Source: Alnus glutinosa (taxonomy: Eukaryota; Streptophyta; Magnoliopsida; Fagales; Betulaceae). Taken from it: DNA of 64,000 nucleotides. Every line of letters starts with the position of its first letter. Position 1 is the stretch's first letter. Both the position numbers and the translations under genes were made by a program. The notes beneath the pieces are model-generated. The model worked only from the letters and a program-made list of their open reading frames with translations. It searched no databases and was not told the DNA's origin. The stretch covers positions 27,356,616-27,420,615 of the forward strand of contig NC_084890.1 in assembly GCF_958979055.1 (NCBI RefSeq), in the 5' to 3' direction. Of this stretch, positions 48,321 through 59,041 are shown piece by piece.

Positions 48321-49843
48321 ATGATTTTGCCTCTAAACTATGAAATTAACCCAAAAAAAAAAAAAAAAAAAGTTGAAAAAAGGGCTAAAGAATCCAAACC
48401 AACCACTTTTCACAGAGAAAGCCTGACAGACAATAACAGGTTGGCAGGGGATGTTTCTTTTTCTTTTTGTTTCTTTTGTCCATTCTCTTTTCTTGTAGGC
48501 GTTGACAGGTCATACAGGCAAAGTATTTACTATTTAGATTATTATACAAAGTGGGTTATCATATAGGTTGCCTTTGCTCCTTCCAACTGAGACATGAATC
48601 CTTTTGGTGGCTACCATACATGGTTTTATACTGACATGTTCTGGTAGAACATTCTTTAGCTTTTAAACGAATTTGGGTCTCCAATAATTTGTTGTTTTCT
48701 AGCAGTAAATCATAAGAGAATCCTTATAAATGCTACGTGTCGACGCATATAGGCGAGCAGCCTGAGATTTATTCGGGTAAATAGGCCTTGTAAAAGTCTT
48801 TCATAATTTGCCGACCAAATTACAAACAATCAAAAAGGCAATATATAATATGAGAAAGCTATGACAATATGCACAGAGGACTCGGTTCACGTTGACTGCT
48901 TATGAGCCAAACTAAATCTGGATGGCAGCCCAACAATAACCTCAAGAAACAGCCAAGAAGCACAGGTATCCTGAGATTTAGGAGTAGGAAAAAGAGAGAT
49001 GGCTCACGGATCATGGGGTTCACGTTTCAAGTTTAGAGAAATGCTAATTAAGTAATATAATATGAGAAAGCACACATTTTCCTACTAATATAATTCACTT
49101 GTATAAGACAGCACTATACTTGAGGAACCTTTAATCTGTAATAATAATCATTGAAAAAGATTAATCATCACATTTTTTGGGTATATATATTAAAAATTAA
49201 TTTTGGGTATTTCCACGACCAATCAAATGACTTAGAAAAAAAATAATAATAACATTAATTTGGTGAAGTCATAACAGTTGTCCATGTACCATTGGAAAGC
49301 CCTATGTCTCTAGTTTCCAATGCATCCAACAGAATGCAATTTGGAGTGCTTTAGAAAATAAAAAAATAAATAAATAAATAAAATAAATAAAATTATGGCA
49401 GTTTTAATATTCTCTTGCTTTTTAATTATGTATTTTGGTTTTCCCATGTATCTTTTATTTTTCTAAGTATCTTTCATAGTTATATCCTTCTTTTTTTTTT
49501 TTTTTCGAGAGGTTCATAGTTATATCTTAAGTATTAATACTCTTGTAGGTTGTATCTAGTGAAGAGTCATTGTCTTCTTGATTAGAATGTCCTTTTCAAT
49601 CCAAATGAATGAATAAATTGACATTGTTTTTAGAAAAGTTGAATTGATATGCTTTTGCATAAGAAGTTGAACTATTGAACCAGTTGAAGCAATGAGAATA
49701 TATACCTCCTACCCCCAACATAAACCGATGAAAACGACAAACTAGAACAAATTCTTTCAACACTCAAATCAACTTTTAAAGGCATATATAAACTTTCCAT
49801 CAATATTATATGATGTAACAGAAAGAAAAAGAGCTTAATTTTA
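48321..49843. other. 3' flank of TOD1, no further gene
   Basis: A-rich run at 48352-48371, then AT-rich DNA. Several AATAAATAAATAAA blocks (about 49364-49393) and poly-T at 49491-49505. No open frame with recognisable content. Confidence 0.5.
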
Positions 49844-50207
49844 GGGGAAAATGCAAAACAGTACATATGGTTTATCTGATTTGTAATTAGTTTCATGTGG
49901 TATTAAATGAACTCAGAGATCCCGAGTTATGCTAAAAAAATAATTTATTCCGTACAGTCAAATTCTATCAACGGAATTAACAAGTTTCGATAACGTGACA
50001 CATTCAAGTCAATAAAATTATGACACGTGTTTTATTTAAGTCGGTGTCACACAAACAGAATCTGTTAATTAAGTGGACAAAATTTAACTATAAGGAGTAA
50101 ATTGTTTTTTTGGCATACCTCAGGGACCTCTAAGTTTATTTTGATACCACAAAGAGCTAATTATAAATCAAATAAACTACAATGACTAATTTTACATTTT
50201 CTTTCCC
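49844..50207. mobile_element. Inverted-repeat MITE
   Basis: Ends GGGGAAAATGCAAAACAGTA and, in complement, GGGAAAGAAAATGTAAAAT; next, GGTTTATCTGATTTGTAATT pairs with AATTATAAATCAAATAAACT. Flanks share TAATT(T/C)TA. The same type as the element at 58263 (both hold ACACGTG and AATCTGTTAATT-like words). Non-coding. Confidence 0.7.
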
Positions 50208-50509
50208 TAATTCTATGCCAGTTCTTTTCTCTTCACGAAGATTCTTCACCCCCATAGATTTTCTTTTAGTCTTGACAAACAATTCCGATGCATTTAACAT
50301 CTTTCCTTCAAATATATTAGAGTAATGCTATAGGCAGGCAATCTATCCAGATTTTATTAGGATGGATTGGGACTGCCATATTAAAATTGAGCCAAGGTTG
50401 CGACCATCATCTCTTAGGGGTATATAAGCATGCAGTTATTAACTATTAATCGCCTACCATCATGTATATATATATATATATATATATATTTGAGAATTAT
50501 TATATTTTG

Positions 50510-50942
50510 GATAAAATTTACATACCTTCCTCAAACTAACACTCAATTGACAATGTCTCTTCTAAACTTTTAATTTGGCCAATGTGAAAAAGAGAAATAA
50601 AACTAAAACTCAAAAAAAAAAGAAAAAACTAGAAAAAACCAGGGGTGGACAAATTAAAGGAAAACTTTTTTTTTTTTGTTTTTAAATTATTTTTTTTAAA
50701 GAAATTAAAAAAAAAAATTGTTTTCCTTAAATAAAAAATTTTTAGTTTTATTTTCTTTTTTTGAATTTATAGAGATATTTTTGTCTTATTGAAAACATTG
50801 TAAGGTAATTTGTCTTTTTGATGGCATTGGGGGAACACTGATAGCTTTTTAATAGTTTGGGAAAGACATTGTCCAAATTGAAAGTTTGAAAGCACATTGT
50901 CAATCAGATGGTAGTTTAGAGGTGATATGTGAACTTTTTCCT
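50510..50942. mobile_element. Mutator-like MITE with perfect 9-bp target duplication
   Basis: 433 bases; left arm GGATAAAATTTACATACCTT, complement of the right arm AGGAAAAAGTTCACATATCA. The direct repeat TATATTTTG flanks it exactly (50501-50509, 50943-50951). The same family as 2622 and 28217. The core is A/T homopolymers. Confidence 0.9.
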
Positions 50943-50993
50943 TATATTTTGAAGTCTTCTACTTATTAAAAAAGACCCAAAAACATCGAAAAT

Positions 50994-52056
50994 TAGGATT
51001 GGCAATTTTTTACACGACCTGCGAACCCGACACGAACACGATACGAAAAAATCGGGTATGGGTTTTATATAATCGGGTTCGGGTCAAAATCGGGTCAACC
51101 CGATTCTAACCCAGTTGTATTTAAAAAAAAAAAAAAAAACTAAATGGAAATGTCAGATGTGGGATGCCCAAATGCCCAAATCAAACACGATTTTGCCCAA
51201 ACACGAATATTTAGATGACTTGTGTCCGGTGTGTAAAATGCCCAAACACAAGAACTGCATTGGAGTGGAGCACAAGGATAAACGTAGCCTCAAATTCTGC
51301 GCACGGCCTTGCATTCCTCCATTCTTAAAACAAAGCCAAGCTCTTCCAAGGACACCTCACATCATCCTACTCGATCACTCCGGCACTGCTTGTATATCTG
51401 ACATCGGTCTCCACCACCTCTTCTTCCCGGCCACCGCGTCCTCCTCGCACGACGCCTACAAAGCCCCAGAACTCATTCTCAGCCAAAGAAACAACTTCAC
51501 CCAGAAATACGACGTTTATAGCTTCGGGGTGATTTTGTTGGAGATTTTGACGGGAGGAATGGCAGTAGTGGAAGAGGGAGAAATGAATTTGGTGTAGTGG
51601 GTTCTTTTTCAACGCATGTCAAGAGAAGAGTGTTGTACATGGGAAGTGCTTGATTTTGAGCTATTGGCGTACAAAGAGATGGAGCTGGAAATGATGGCTC
51701 TTCTGCAACTGGCTTTGCTTTGCGTCGCCCAATCGCCAAGAGATCGTCCCAAGATGAGCATGGTGCATAGGATGATCGAAGATATTCGTATGAAGGGTGG
51801 GGGAGAACCGGAGAAATTGGGGCAAAGTTAAAGCATATGAAAAAACATGCATATTGTGAAATTGATGTTGGGTTGGGTTGTGTCAGGTAAACGGGTGACA
51901 CGATTATTAGTCGTGTTTATTAGGTCGTGTTCGGGTTACCCAATTATTAATCGGGTCGCGTGTCACAACCCAATTAATAATCGGGTCGGATTCATGTCAG
52001 ACCCGTTTATGTAATCAGGTCGGTCGAGTTGACACGAACCCGAATTGCCCACCCTA
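50994..52056. mobile_element. Pack-type hAT element carrying a receptor-kinase gene piece
   Basis: 1063 bases; left end TAGGATTGGCAATTTTTTAC, complement of the right end TAGGGTGGGCAATTCGGGTT. Flanks TCGAAAAT (50986-50993) and TCAAAAAT (52057-52064) agree at 7 of 8 bases, as for hAT. Both subterminal parts are full of ACCCGA/TCGGGT words. Between them lies a protein-coding-type segment from a receptor-like kinase. No transposase is present, so it depends on a transposase elsewhere. It shares its ends with 37746-38622. Confidence 0.85.
51200..51831 (+). pseudogene. Captured C-lobe of a receptor-like kinase
   Basis: The plus-strand frame shows PHIILLDHSGTACISDIGLH, YKAPELILSQRNNFTQKYDV and YSFGVILLEILTG, i.e. 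subdomains VII-IX of a plant receptor-like kinase. After one in-frame stop at 51597 the same frame resumes with EMMALLQLALLCVAQSPRDR and PKMSMVHRMIEDIRMKGG, subdomain XI. DIG stands where active kinases have DFG, as in atypical LRR-RLKs. The N-lobe is missing. Upstream in the same frame CPVCKMPKHKNC has no clear origin. A host gene piece carried by the surrounding element; probably not functional, although the frame is long. Confidence 0.85.
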
Positions 52057-52629
52057 TCAAAAATAGACCCTAAAAATAGGTTAAATGAAGGCCCGAAATA
52101 CCAAAATAAGCCAATTTCTAAAAAACGGTTATGCAGTGCCGTTAAAAGTTTCAATAACCGCTAACCGGAAGTTATTTTAAAAATGTTAACCACCTAAGAC
52201 AGAGCGATTGTGATAACCACCTAAAACGGCGGTTGCGGTTAACAGTTGTTGACAATTAGAGACAATAACTACTAACCACAACCGCTTGTATATCCATATC
52301 GTCTCTAATCAAGAATTAATTAATATTCTCACATCAACAAAGTGAGATAAAAACATAATTTATGATATTACTTGAAAAAATATAATTAAAATTATGGTCT
52401 AATCATCCTATTTTCACCGTTTATTCCTTTTTTAAAAATAAATAAATAAAATCTAAGAACTTTTTTTTTTTTTGCTAAAGACAAGCCGCCTATAAAGTTT
52501 ATAGGATCACGTGAGCATCATTTCCGAAAGTCTCATCTCATATCATGCAAGTCTGATGAGGCGTGAGCATAACTTTCTCAATTACGGTATTACCCCAAAA
52601 TCTCCCACCAAAGAAATTCGCCCACTAAC

Positions 52630-52651
52630 AGCCCAAGCCCATTTATATAAA
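52630..52651 (+). promoter_or_regulatory. Core promoter of the DUF538 gene
   Basis: TTATATAAA (52643-52651) is a good TATA box about 50 bases before the ATG. Just upstream is AGCCCAAGCCCA, two copies of the AGCCCA (site II type, TGGGCT on the other strand) motif common near plant growth-related genes. Confidence 0.6.
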
Positions 52652-52701
52652 ACCCACAACGCTCCACCTTCTCAGTTCTCACCCCAACAAAAGCTTTGAA
52701 A

Positions 52702-53157
52702 ATGGCGAGCCAGCAAATAGCAAACCACAGAGACGACGCGGAGATCTACCACGGCGAGGCTCTGTGCAAGCAGAAATCGCACGAGGTCCTGGGCGGGATC
52801 TCTCTGCCCAAGGGGCTCCTCCCTTTAGACGAGGTAGTGGAGGTGGGCTACAACCGCACCACTGGCTTCATCTGGCTCAAGCAGAAGCGCAAGAAGGAGC
52901 ACCGCTTCCGAGCGATCGGGCGCACGGTGTCGTACGACACGGAGGTCACGGCCTTCGTGGAGGACCGCCGCATGAGGAGGCTCACTGGGGTCAAGAGCAA
53001 GGAGCTCCTCATCTGGGTGTCCATCTCCGACATCTACGTCGACGATCCTGGGTCCGGGAAGATCACCTTCGCCAACCCCACCGGGATCTCCAGGTCCTTC
53101 CCGGTCTCGGCTTTCGAGCTCGAGAAGGAGGGCAGCACCGGGAATCACAAAAAATGA
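52702..53157 (+). CDS. DUF538 family protein
   Basis: A single exon of 151 residues from the ATG at 52702 (context AAAATGGCG). It matches DUF538 throughout: YHGEALCKQKSHEVLGGISL, PKGLLPLDEVVEVGYNRTTG, FIWLKQKRKKEHRF, VSYDTEVTAFVEDRRMRRLT, GVKSKELLIWVSISDIYVDD, ITFANPTGISRSFPVSAFEL. The family has a beta-barrel fold related to lipid-binding proteins; members such as SVB of Arabidopsis influence trichomes and stress responses, but the biochemical role is not settled. No signal peptide is seen. The coding region is GC-rich at third positions, unlike its AT-rich surroundings, as usual for intronless plant genes. In Arabidopsis DUF538 genes stand next to TOD1 (AT5G46230) and, as recalled, nMAT1 (AT1G30020). 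Confidence 0.93.
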   Translation: MASQQIANHRDDAEIYHGEALCKQKSHEVLGGISLPKGLLPLDEVVEVGYNRTTGFIWLKQKRKKEHRFRAIGRTVSYDTEVTAFVEDRRMRRLTGVKSKELLIWVSISDIYVDDPGSGKITFANPTGISRSFPVSAFELEKEGSTGNHKK

Positions 53158-53775
53158 GGGCTTTTTTCTTTTGGGATTGCGAATGAAATTGTTGAATTTC
53201 AAGAATTTCGAGTTGGTCATGCCAGAATAATGATTTACTGGTGAAATTGATCAATTTTTATAACCAATTGGGCTGGACGAGTTCAAACCGGACTTCTTTC
53301 CTGCAAAATATAGAATAATGTTTTGTTTTTTGTTTTTTTTTTTTTTTTCTCTCTCTCTAAATATAGAATAATGGTTAAGTTTTATAAGTTTATGCTTTTG
53401 ATTTCATTAGAAATTGTATTCTGAACTATAACTCAAAAGGCCTCGATTGATTTTTTTTTTTTTTTTTTAAAGTAATAATAAACAAAACATACCATTTATA
53501 AGGAGCTATGCATAACAACAAATGAAAGGAAGGAAGGAAGAACCGCTCGTGCCAGTAGTTCAATGCCCTAAAGGAAATTTTCATGAGGTTAAGCAAACAC
53601 TAGGGGTGAGTTCAAATCCTGCAATGTGAATCACTCATTTCTGAGAGAGAGAGAGAGAGAGGGGTAAAATGAAGTATACAGTAAAAGCATAATTACAATA
53701 CAGAAAAACCATAGCTGCTGCATTTGTGCCGCCTAGATTAGGCTTCTAATATAACATGGTCCCTTCTAATATATT

Positions 53776-54039
53776 GGTGTCAAGGTTAAGGAGATGATCA
53801 TTTGGGTAACAATTTGCCAGATTTACCTTCAAGATCCTTCTTCAGACAAGGTCGTGTTTGCCATCCCCAGTGGCCTGACTCGCATATACCCAGTTTCAGC
53901 ATTTGAGCTCGAAGATGATAAGGCTAACAATGGTCAGAAGAACAACAAGAAGAATTTTAAGGTATCCACCAAGCAGGGAAAAGAAAAAATAAAATATAGA
54001 ATAAGGCCTTATAATGTAGTGGGGGTTTATGGAGGCTGA
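53776..54039 (+). pseudogene. 5'-truncated DUF538 gene copy
   Basis: The frame starting GVKVKEMIIWVTICQIYLQD continues with FAIPSGLTRIYPVSAFELED, the C-terminal third of DUF538 (compare GVKSKELLIWVSISDIY and FPVSAFELE in the gene 0.6 kb upstream). Nothing like the N-terminal two thirds lies before it, and the frame runs on past the usual end into NNGQKNNKKNFKVSTKQGK. It starts at about the position where many plant genes could be joined by an intron, but no upstream exon was found. Most likely a relic of an old tandem duplicate; its divergence from the neighbour is large. Confidence 0.75.
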
Positions 54040-56000
54040 AGTTCCACTTTTTTTTCTCTTTTTAGAGATTCTTATATGGTTATTTTAGACAAGAAAACTT
54101 CTATAGCATCCACTTAATTGGATTTTGATGCTGTTGCAATAAAACTATTTCTTTCTAGTTCACACGCTTTTAGGATCATTTTCTTTCTTCCCACATAATT
54201 GGAAATTTTAACACACATCAACTGTCAAATATAAATTGCCTAAATCGAGAATCCTTTCATTTTTGGGTTATGGAAGCTTCATTCTGTGATAGTTTTTTGT
54301 TCCGGGGTGTGATTCGTGGCTTCAATGCCATGGAAAACCAGATGGGATGATCGGTTTTCAGGGGAGTTTGAGAGACACCCTTGGGAAAAAGTAGTTTAGC
54401 CAGTAATACGATGATATTTAAATCATCTCACTCTCCATAGCTACAATGCAACAGCAAAAAGTGCATCACCAAATAAAGGAGAAATTAATAATGTCAATAT
54501 AAAGTCAAAATTAACTGTTATCCTTATTAAATTTTTGGAAGTACCAAACCATTTTTGTTTAGGCATACATGTAGATGTAGAAAGAAATCATGCCTTACCA
54601 GCGACAAGCCAATCAAATTTAAGCAAGAAATGCTCATCTTTAGTGAAGAACACAGATTGTTAATGCCAAAACAGACAGTCTACTATCATCATGGGGATAA
54701 AAATTCACATGATGTTCCACAGCATTTACATGGAATGTCAATACACACAATTTACCAGGGGTTTGCCATTCAATTGTATATTTAAATAATTTGCCACTAT
54801 ATGCTATACCATTACATAAGATATTTTGCGCATCAAAGAATAGCTGCAATTCTGTCCAATCCCTTCATCTGATTCTTCATGCTATGAAGTCACTAAGAAA
54901 CTCAAGATCACTTCAGAAAGTCCACAGCACCTCATCAACAACGTACTATACTGAAAGGAAAGAATTCCAGCCCCAGAGACTTTTAAGGATAGCTCTTCAA
55001 TCAGTTAGCTATTCACAATAAAATATTCCCAGGCAAGTCGAGGCTATGCATCTTCTTGAGGATTTGGCGAATATTTATAAGAATGAAAGTGATGTGCACA
55101 TACAGCAAAAAGAGTGAAAGAAAATGAACAAAACTACATGCAAAAATAATTCAGTAAAACTGAAAACTGTTGTCAATCAACTACTAACTGATATATAGAA
55201 ACACAGCAGGGCTCCAAGAATTAGTTGCCACTTACCAATTATTGTGGATCATCCAGAATCTTTTAGCTGTTGATGAAACTTTTCGTTCTTTCTATTAGAA
55301 GATCTTTCCTGAGAATGCTACGTTCCTGAATTAAAAGAATCCAACGGGAAAGGCTCCTCAAAGCTCCACCCACTTTATCAACAAAATCCCTCCTATGAAA
55401 CTGAAACAAGTTGACACTTACAAAATCCAGTCACCATTTACCTTTTTCTCGCACTTTTCCTGTAATTTTATATGCAGGCAAATCCACTTTGCTATCTCAG
55501 CCAAGTCCTTGGCCTTCCTCTTGTCTCAGCTAGCACATTCAGCTTGAAACATATCAATCCCTTCAGGAGCAGTCATTCTTGTCTACTACATGAGTCAAGA
55601 AGTTCTAGAAAATCTAATCTCATCTAGTTCCCCAGTTAGTGCCACTGCTCACTTGTCATGATTGTAATCATTTCAAGTCTGTCCTTGTCCTGCTAGTTCC
55701 CATATCAACACTCTCATTTCAATCACTTCCACCATGGACAAATTCTTTCTTGGCTATAGACAATCACCTAAGAATGACTGCAAATTCATTTTTGAGAGGG
55801 TATTGAAGTGTCAACCATGTACTGTATTTAGCCATCTAGTGTGAAAACGTTTGTGTCCAAGTGTTTGCGGTTGACAAGTATTAATGAAGATGGAGGATGC
55901 CCCATGACCATGTTAAAAGGACCTCCCACCAGTGCCAACTTTCCGTTAAGTTTAATTTCAAGATCCAAAATTTCTTCTCTATATTCATAACCTAATTCAT
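54040..56000. other. Gene-free stretch between DUF538 relic and maturase gene
   Basis: No supported gene. Ordinary base composition, no inverted-repeat element recognised, short open frames only. The part 55240-56000 would hold the 3' UTR of the maturase gene on the minus strand. Confidence 0.5.
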
Positions 56001-58121
56001 TCACAGTGCCTCATCCACGTTACCTGAGCCATCGTCTGTTTTATTTTCATCATTGGACCGGCGGCTCCAGGCCCCAAGAGTTTTATAGTCCCAAACAATA
56101 TCAGATATCTCATCTTGAGGCAAACTTAAACCATGCCGTTTTATTGATCTATGCATGTCACAGAAGAATTTCGGATCTTCCAGTCTAATATACTCTCGCA
56201 ACACCTTCTCATGAGCTGGGACCCAGTTCCTTGGAAATGGAGTGTAATCACATGATGGAATCAAAGACATGTGAGAAAACTGAACACCTTGAATAGCATC
56301 AACGAGTCCCATCCTCAAAAGATCTGAATATTCAGGAGCTGAATTGTTACTGCTCTCCCTCAGTGGATGGCTAAGATCACGTGAAGCTATCTTATACACC
56401 TTAGCACGAGACTTTAGTCTATACCTTGCAGCATAAAGTTTGGCCAAAGAGCTCCTAATCACATAAGCACAAAAGCCAACAACTTTCTTGCGATTATCAG
56501 CATATCTGTACCAATCGGCCATGGTCTCAAGAAATTTATTCATCTGGGAATTTGTATGAGCTTGACCTGAATACAACATTGGATTGCAAGGCAGTGGCTC
56601 AGGATCCTTATCACCCTTAACTAACTCAAGCCGCCGGAATTGGCGAATACATTGTTGTAAGCTAGCAGTAACCGAAAGCAAAGTACCTACACCCTTTTCA
56701 CTCCTGATATTACCCCCAGTGGCCGTGTATCGAAGTGTGGGGTGTATCACCCTGCGACAAATTATATGATCCAAGAACTGTATACCCCTGGTAATGTGTT
56801 CTATCTCCACCTTCGAATTATCTAACCTTAACCCAAACTTGCTCTCACAAAACTCAATGATTTCCTTTCTAACTTGCACCACATCCTCTCTCGGCCCCCG
56901 TATCCCAATCAAGAAATGACCCCCATATCGTATATAATCCATTTTTCTAGTTTTCTCTTTTCCACTAGATGGAACAAACTCCGGCCACGCCGGGTTATGA
57001 CACCCATCATTAATCGAATCTTTCCATATCGAATCAAGCTTAGATGGCCTAAAAAACGCCACTATTTTATCTTCCATCATATGATCCAATTCATTAAGAC
57101 ACACATTCGCAAATAAAGGACTAAGGATTCCACAATAGCCATAAGAGGGTACCTTGGCAGCTTCTTTGGGCGCAAAATTGAAGAAAGTTCTTAACCAATA
57201 AGGGTCCGGCTTCGGCTCATTCTTGTTGAGAATCTTCTTCTTCTTAGGCGCCTTCTTTTTCCTCTTCTTCCTCATCTCTTCTTTACCTTCAGTTTCTGAT
57301 TGTGACCGATCTCGAACCTGTCCTCTAAGCGACGATTTGATCAAACCCAACACTTTCCTATCCTTCACGGCCTTTTCAACGCAACCCAATACCACATTCC
57401 CGTCTACATTGTCGAAAATCTCACTCAAATCTCCTTTCAGGAACCACAAGTACCCAGCAAAGTTACTACGAATCGTCCGAATCACCGTGTGCGCGCTACG
57501 ACCGGGCCGAAAAGCGTGTGATTTCGGCGAGAACCGGGCCTCGAAAACCGGCTCCAATACCATTAGCAAGACCTCCTGAACGACCCGGTCCTGGAAGCAC
57601 GGCTCGTCGGATTCAAGAATCGCCTGGAGCTTGCGTTTAGAGACCAATTTGGTAAGGGGCTTCTCATTGGGGCTCTGAATGTACTGCTGGGTCTTCTTGT
57701 TCCACAGGAATTGGCCGCGGACGACGGCGTTTCGAAGGGAGAGCAGGTCGGAGAGGACGTGGAAGTGAATGGCGTTGCGGGGAGGGAACGTGCCGGTCAC
57801 GTGGGCGCAGCAGCGCTGGTAGGCGAGGACCCAGAGGTCGAGCTTGGAGAGGAAGCCGGTGAGGTTGGGGAAGGTGGTGTTGGGTGGGGACGAGAAGGTC
57901 TTGACCCAGAGGGACGAGCAGATTTGGATTGGGTCCTCCTTGAGAAGTGAGTATGGTTCTTGGTTTTGGATACTCTGCTGTGGGTGTGGGGGCTTCGGTG
58001 GTGGTGGTGGTGTTGGGTGGTGGATGGTGAGGGAGGAGACGGAGCGAGAGGACGAGAGGGGATGGAGGAGGCAGTGGGGGTGGTAGCAGTGGAGGTGTTT
58101 GATGGTTGTTTTCAGTGACAT
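56001..58121 (-). CDS. nMAT1: Nuclear-encoded mitochondrial group II intron maturase (nMAT1/nMAT2 type)
   Basis: One exon, 706 residues. Residues 1-50 are Ser/His/Pro-rich with few acids, fitting a mitochondrial presequence. The reverse-transcriptase-like region (about 150-470) has FQDRVVQEVLLMVLEPVFEA, AFRPGRSAHTVIR, WFLKGDLSEIFDNVD and GILSPLFANVCLNELD. The catalytic YxDD is replaced (DYIRYGGHFLIG), so polymerase activity is lost, as in plant type I nMATs. Residues about 475-640 form maturase domain X (LRYTATGGNIRSEKGVGTLL, MNKFLETMADWYRYADNRKK, YVIRSSLAKLYAARYRLKSR). No HNH endonuclease follows. Such proteins splice mitochondrial introns, for example in nad genes. An insert of Lys-rich sequence lies at about 275-300 (RKKRKKKAPKKKK). 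The choice of nMAT1 over nMAT2 rests on length (about 711 in Arabidopsis) and on a neighbouring DUF538 gene; it is not certain. Confidence 0.93.
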   Translation of the reverse strand: MSLKTTIKHLHCYHPHCLLHPLSSSRSVSSLTIHHPTPPPPPKPPHPQQSIQNQEPYSLLKEDPIQICSSLWVKTFSSPPNTTFPNLTGFLSKLDLWVLAYQRCCAHVTGTFPPRNAIHFHVLSDLLSLRNAVVRGQFLWNKKTQQYIQSPNEKPLTKLVSKRKLQAILESDEPCFQDRVVQEVLLMVLEPVFEARFSPKSHAFRPGRSAHTVIRTIRSNFAGYLWFLKGDLSEIFDNVDGNVVLGCVEKAVKDRKVLGLIKSSLRGQVRDRSQSETEGKEEMRKKRKKKAPKKKKILNKNEPKPDPYWLRTFFNFAPKEAAKVPSYGYCGILSPLFANVCLNELDHMMEDKIVAFFRPSKLDSIWKDSINDGCHNPAWPEFVPSSGKEKTRKMDYIRYGGHFLIGIRGPREDVVQVRKEIIEFCESKFGLRLDNSKVEIEHITRGIQFLDHIICRRVIHPTLRYTATGGNIRSEKGVGTLLSVTASLQQCIRQFRRLELVKGDKDPEPLPCNPMLYSGQAHTNSQMNKFLETMADWYRYADNRKKVVGFCAYVIRSSLAKLYAARYRLKSRAKVYKIASRDLSHPLRESSNNSAPEYSDLLRMGLVDAIQGVQFSHMSLIPSCDYTPFPRNWVPAHEKVLREYIRLEDPKFFCDMHRSIKRHGLSLPQDEISDIVWDYKTLGAWSRRSNDENKTDDGSGNVDEAL

Positions 58122-58181
58122 TTCTATTTTGTGTTCTTTGTATCTGTTTGGTTGGTGAATGAATGATTACGAGCGAGAGAC

Positions 58182-58201
58182 TATATACTTTCCGGCATTG
58201 G
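58182..58201 (-). promoter_or_regulatory. Possible promoter of the maturase gene
   Basis: On the minus strand CCAATGCCGGAAAGTATATA holds a CCAAT-like box followed by a weak TATA box, about 60 bases before the ATG at 58121. Confidence 0.4.
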
Positions 58202-58262
58202 TTAAGAACTTAAGAGGACTAAACCGCAGTTTTATATATATATATATTTTTTTCCTTTATTA

Positions 58263-58772
58263 GGATAATTGCAACATTAATTCTTAATGTTTGCTTAAAT
58301 TATAAATCACTCATTGTAGTACAAAAAGTTCATTGAGGGTCCTTGTAGTAAACTACAATTACGAATCACTCCCTAAACCCGTTTTCTGTCTACCAAATTA
58401 ACAGATTCCGTTAGTTTGACACGTCATACTCAATAAGAAATCGACACGTGTCCATTACAATAAAAAAATATATGAATAAATTAAACTTTTAAAATATTTT
58501 TTTTAAAAAAAAATAAAAATTAGCAAAGGGGTGGCCCGGCCACATCTAGGGGTGGCTCACGGCCTCCCCTAAGCCTGGAGTGGCCACGTATCGATTTTCT
58601 ATAAGATATGACGTGGCAAATTAATGGAATCTGTTTTTCGTCCACTAAGTTAATAAATTCAGGGGGTGATTCGTAATTATAGTTTACTACAAAGACCCTC
58701 CATGAACTTTTTGTACCACAAATTGTGATTTATAATTTAAGCCAACCCCAATAGCCAGTAGTGCAGTTATCC
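58263..58772. mobile_element. Inverted-repeat MITE, 0.5 kb
   Basis: Ends GGATAATTGCAACATTAATT and, in complement, GGATAACTGCACTACTGGCT; inside, AGTTCATTGAGGGTCCTTGT pairs with the complement of ACAAAGACCCTCCATGAACT. Flanks CTTTATTA and TTTTATTTA suggest a target duplication of 8-9 bases. The core holds AAAGGGGTGGCCCGGCCAC and GGAGTGGCCACG, GC-rich words also seen in the element at 59042. Confidence 0.75.
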
Positions 58773-59041
58773 TTTTATTTAAATAAATTTGGTATTAATT
58801 CTTTTTATTCCTTCTCTATATTATTTAAATATTATTTTAAATAAATACTAAAAAAATAGATAAAAAATAAGAAGACATTTAGATGTTCTTTCAAATAAAT
58901 ACTAGAAAAAATGTGAGAAGAAATAGATAAAAATAATAATAAATAAATAAAACATTTTTTTATATTAAAATAATGTTATGGACAACAAAAATTCTATCTT
59001 AAATTTAAGATAACACTTTTGATTTTTTTGGTATTCTCTTA

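Larger units (their letters stand above)
50415..52296. mobile_element. hAT-type MITE split by two later insertions
   Basis: Left end TAGGGGTATATAAGCATGCA at 50415, and right end, in complement, TGGATATACAAGCGGTTGTG at 52296. The middle, resumed after 52064 with AATAGGTTAAATGAAGGCCC, resembles the core of the element at 10240. Between the halves lie the elements 50510-50942 and 50994-52056. Flanks TCATCTCT and TATCGTCT are only partly alike. Confidence 0.55.

Noticed and set aside
52764-53220. Long alternative frames on both strands over the DUF538 gene
   Set aside because: High GC removes stops in all frames; only frame 52702-53157 has family similarity.
57711-58086. Gly-rich plus-strand frames over the start of the maturase gene
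   Set aside because: Antisense shadows of its Pro-rich N terminus.
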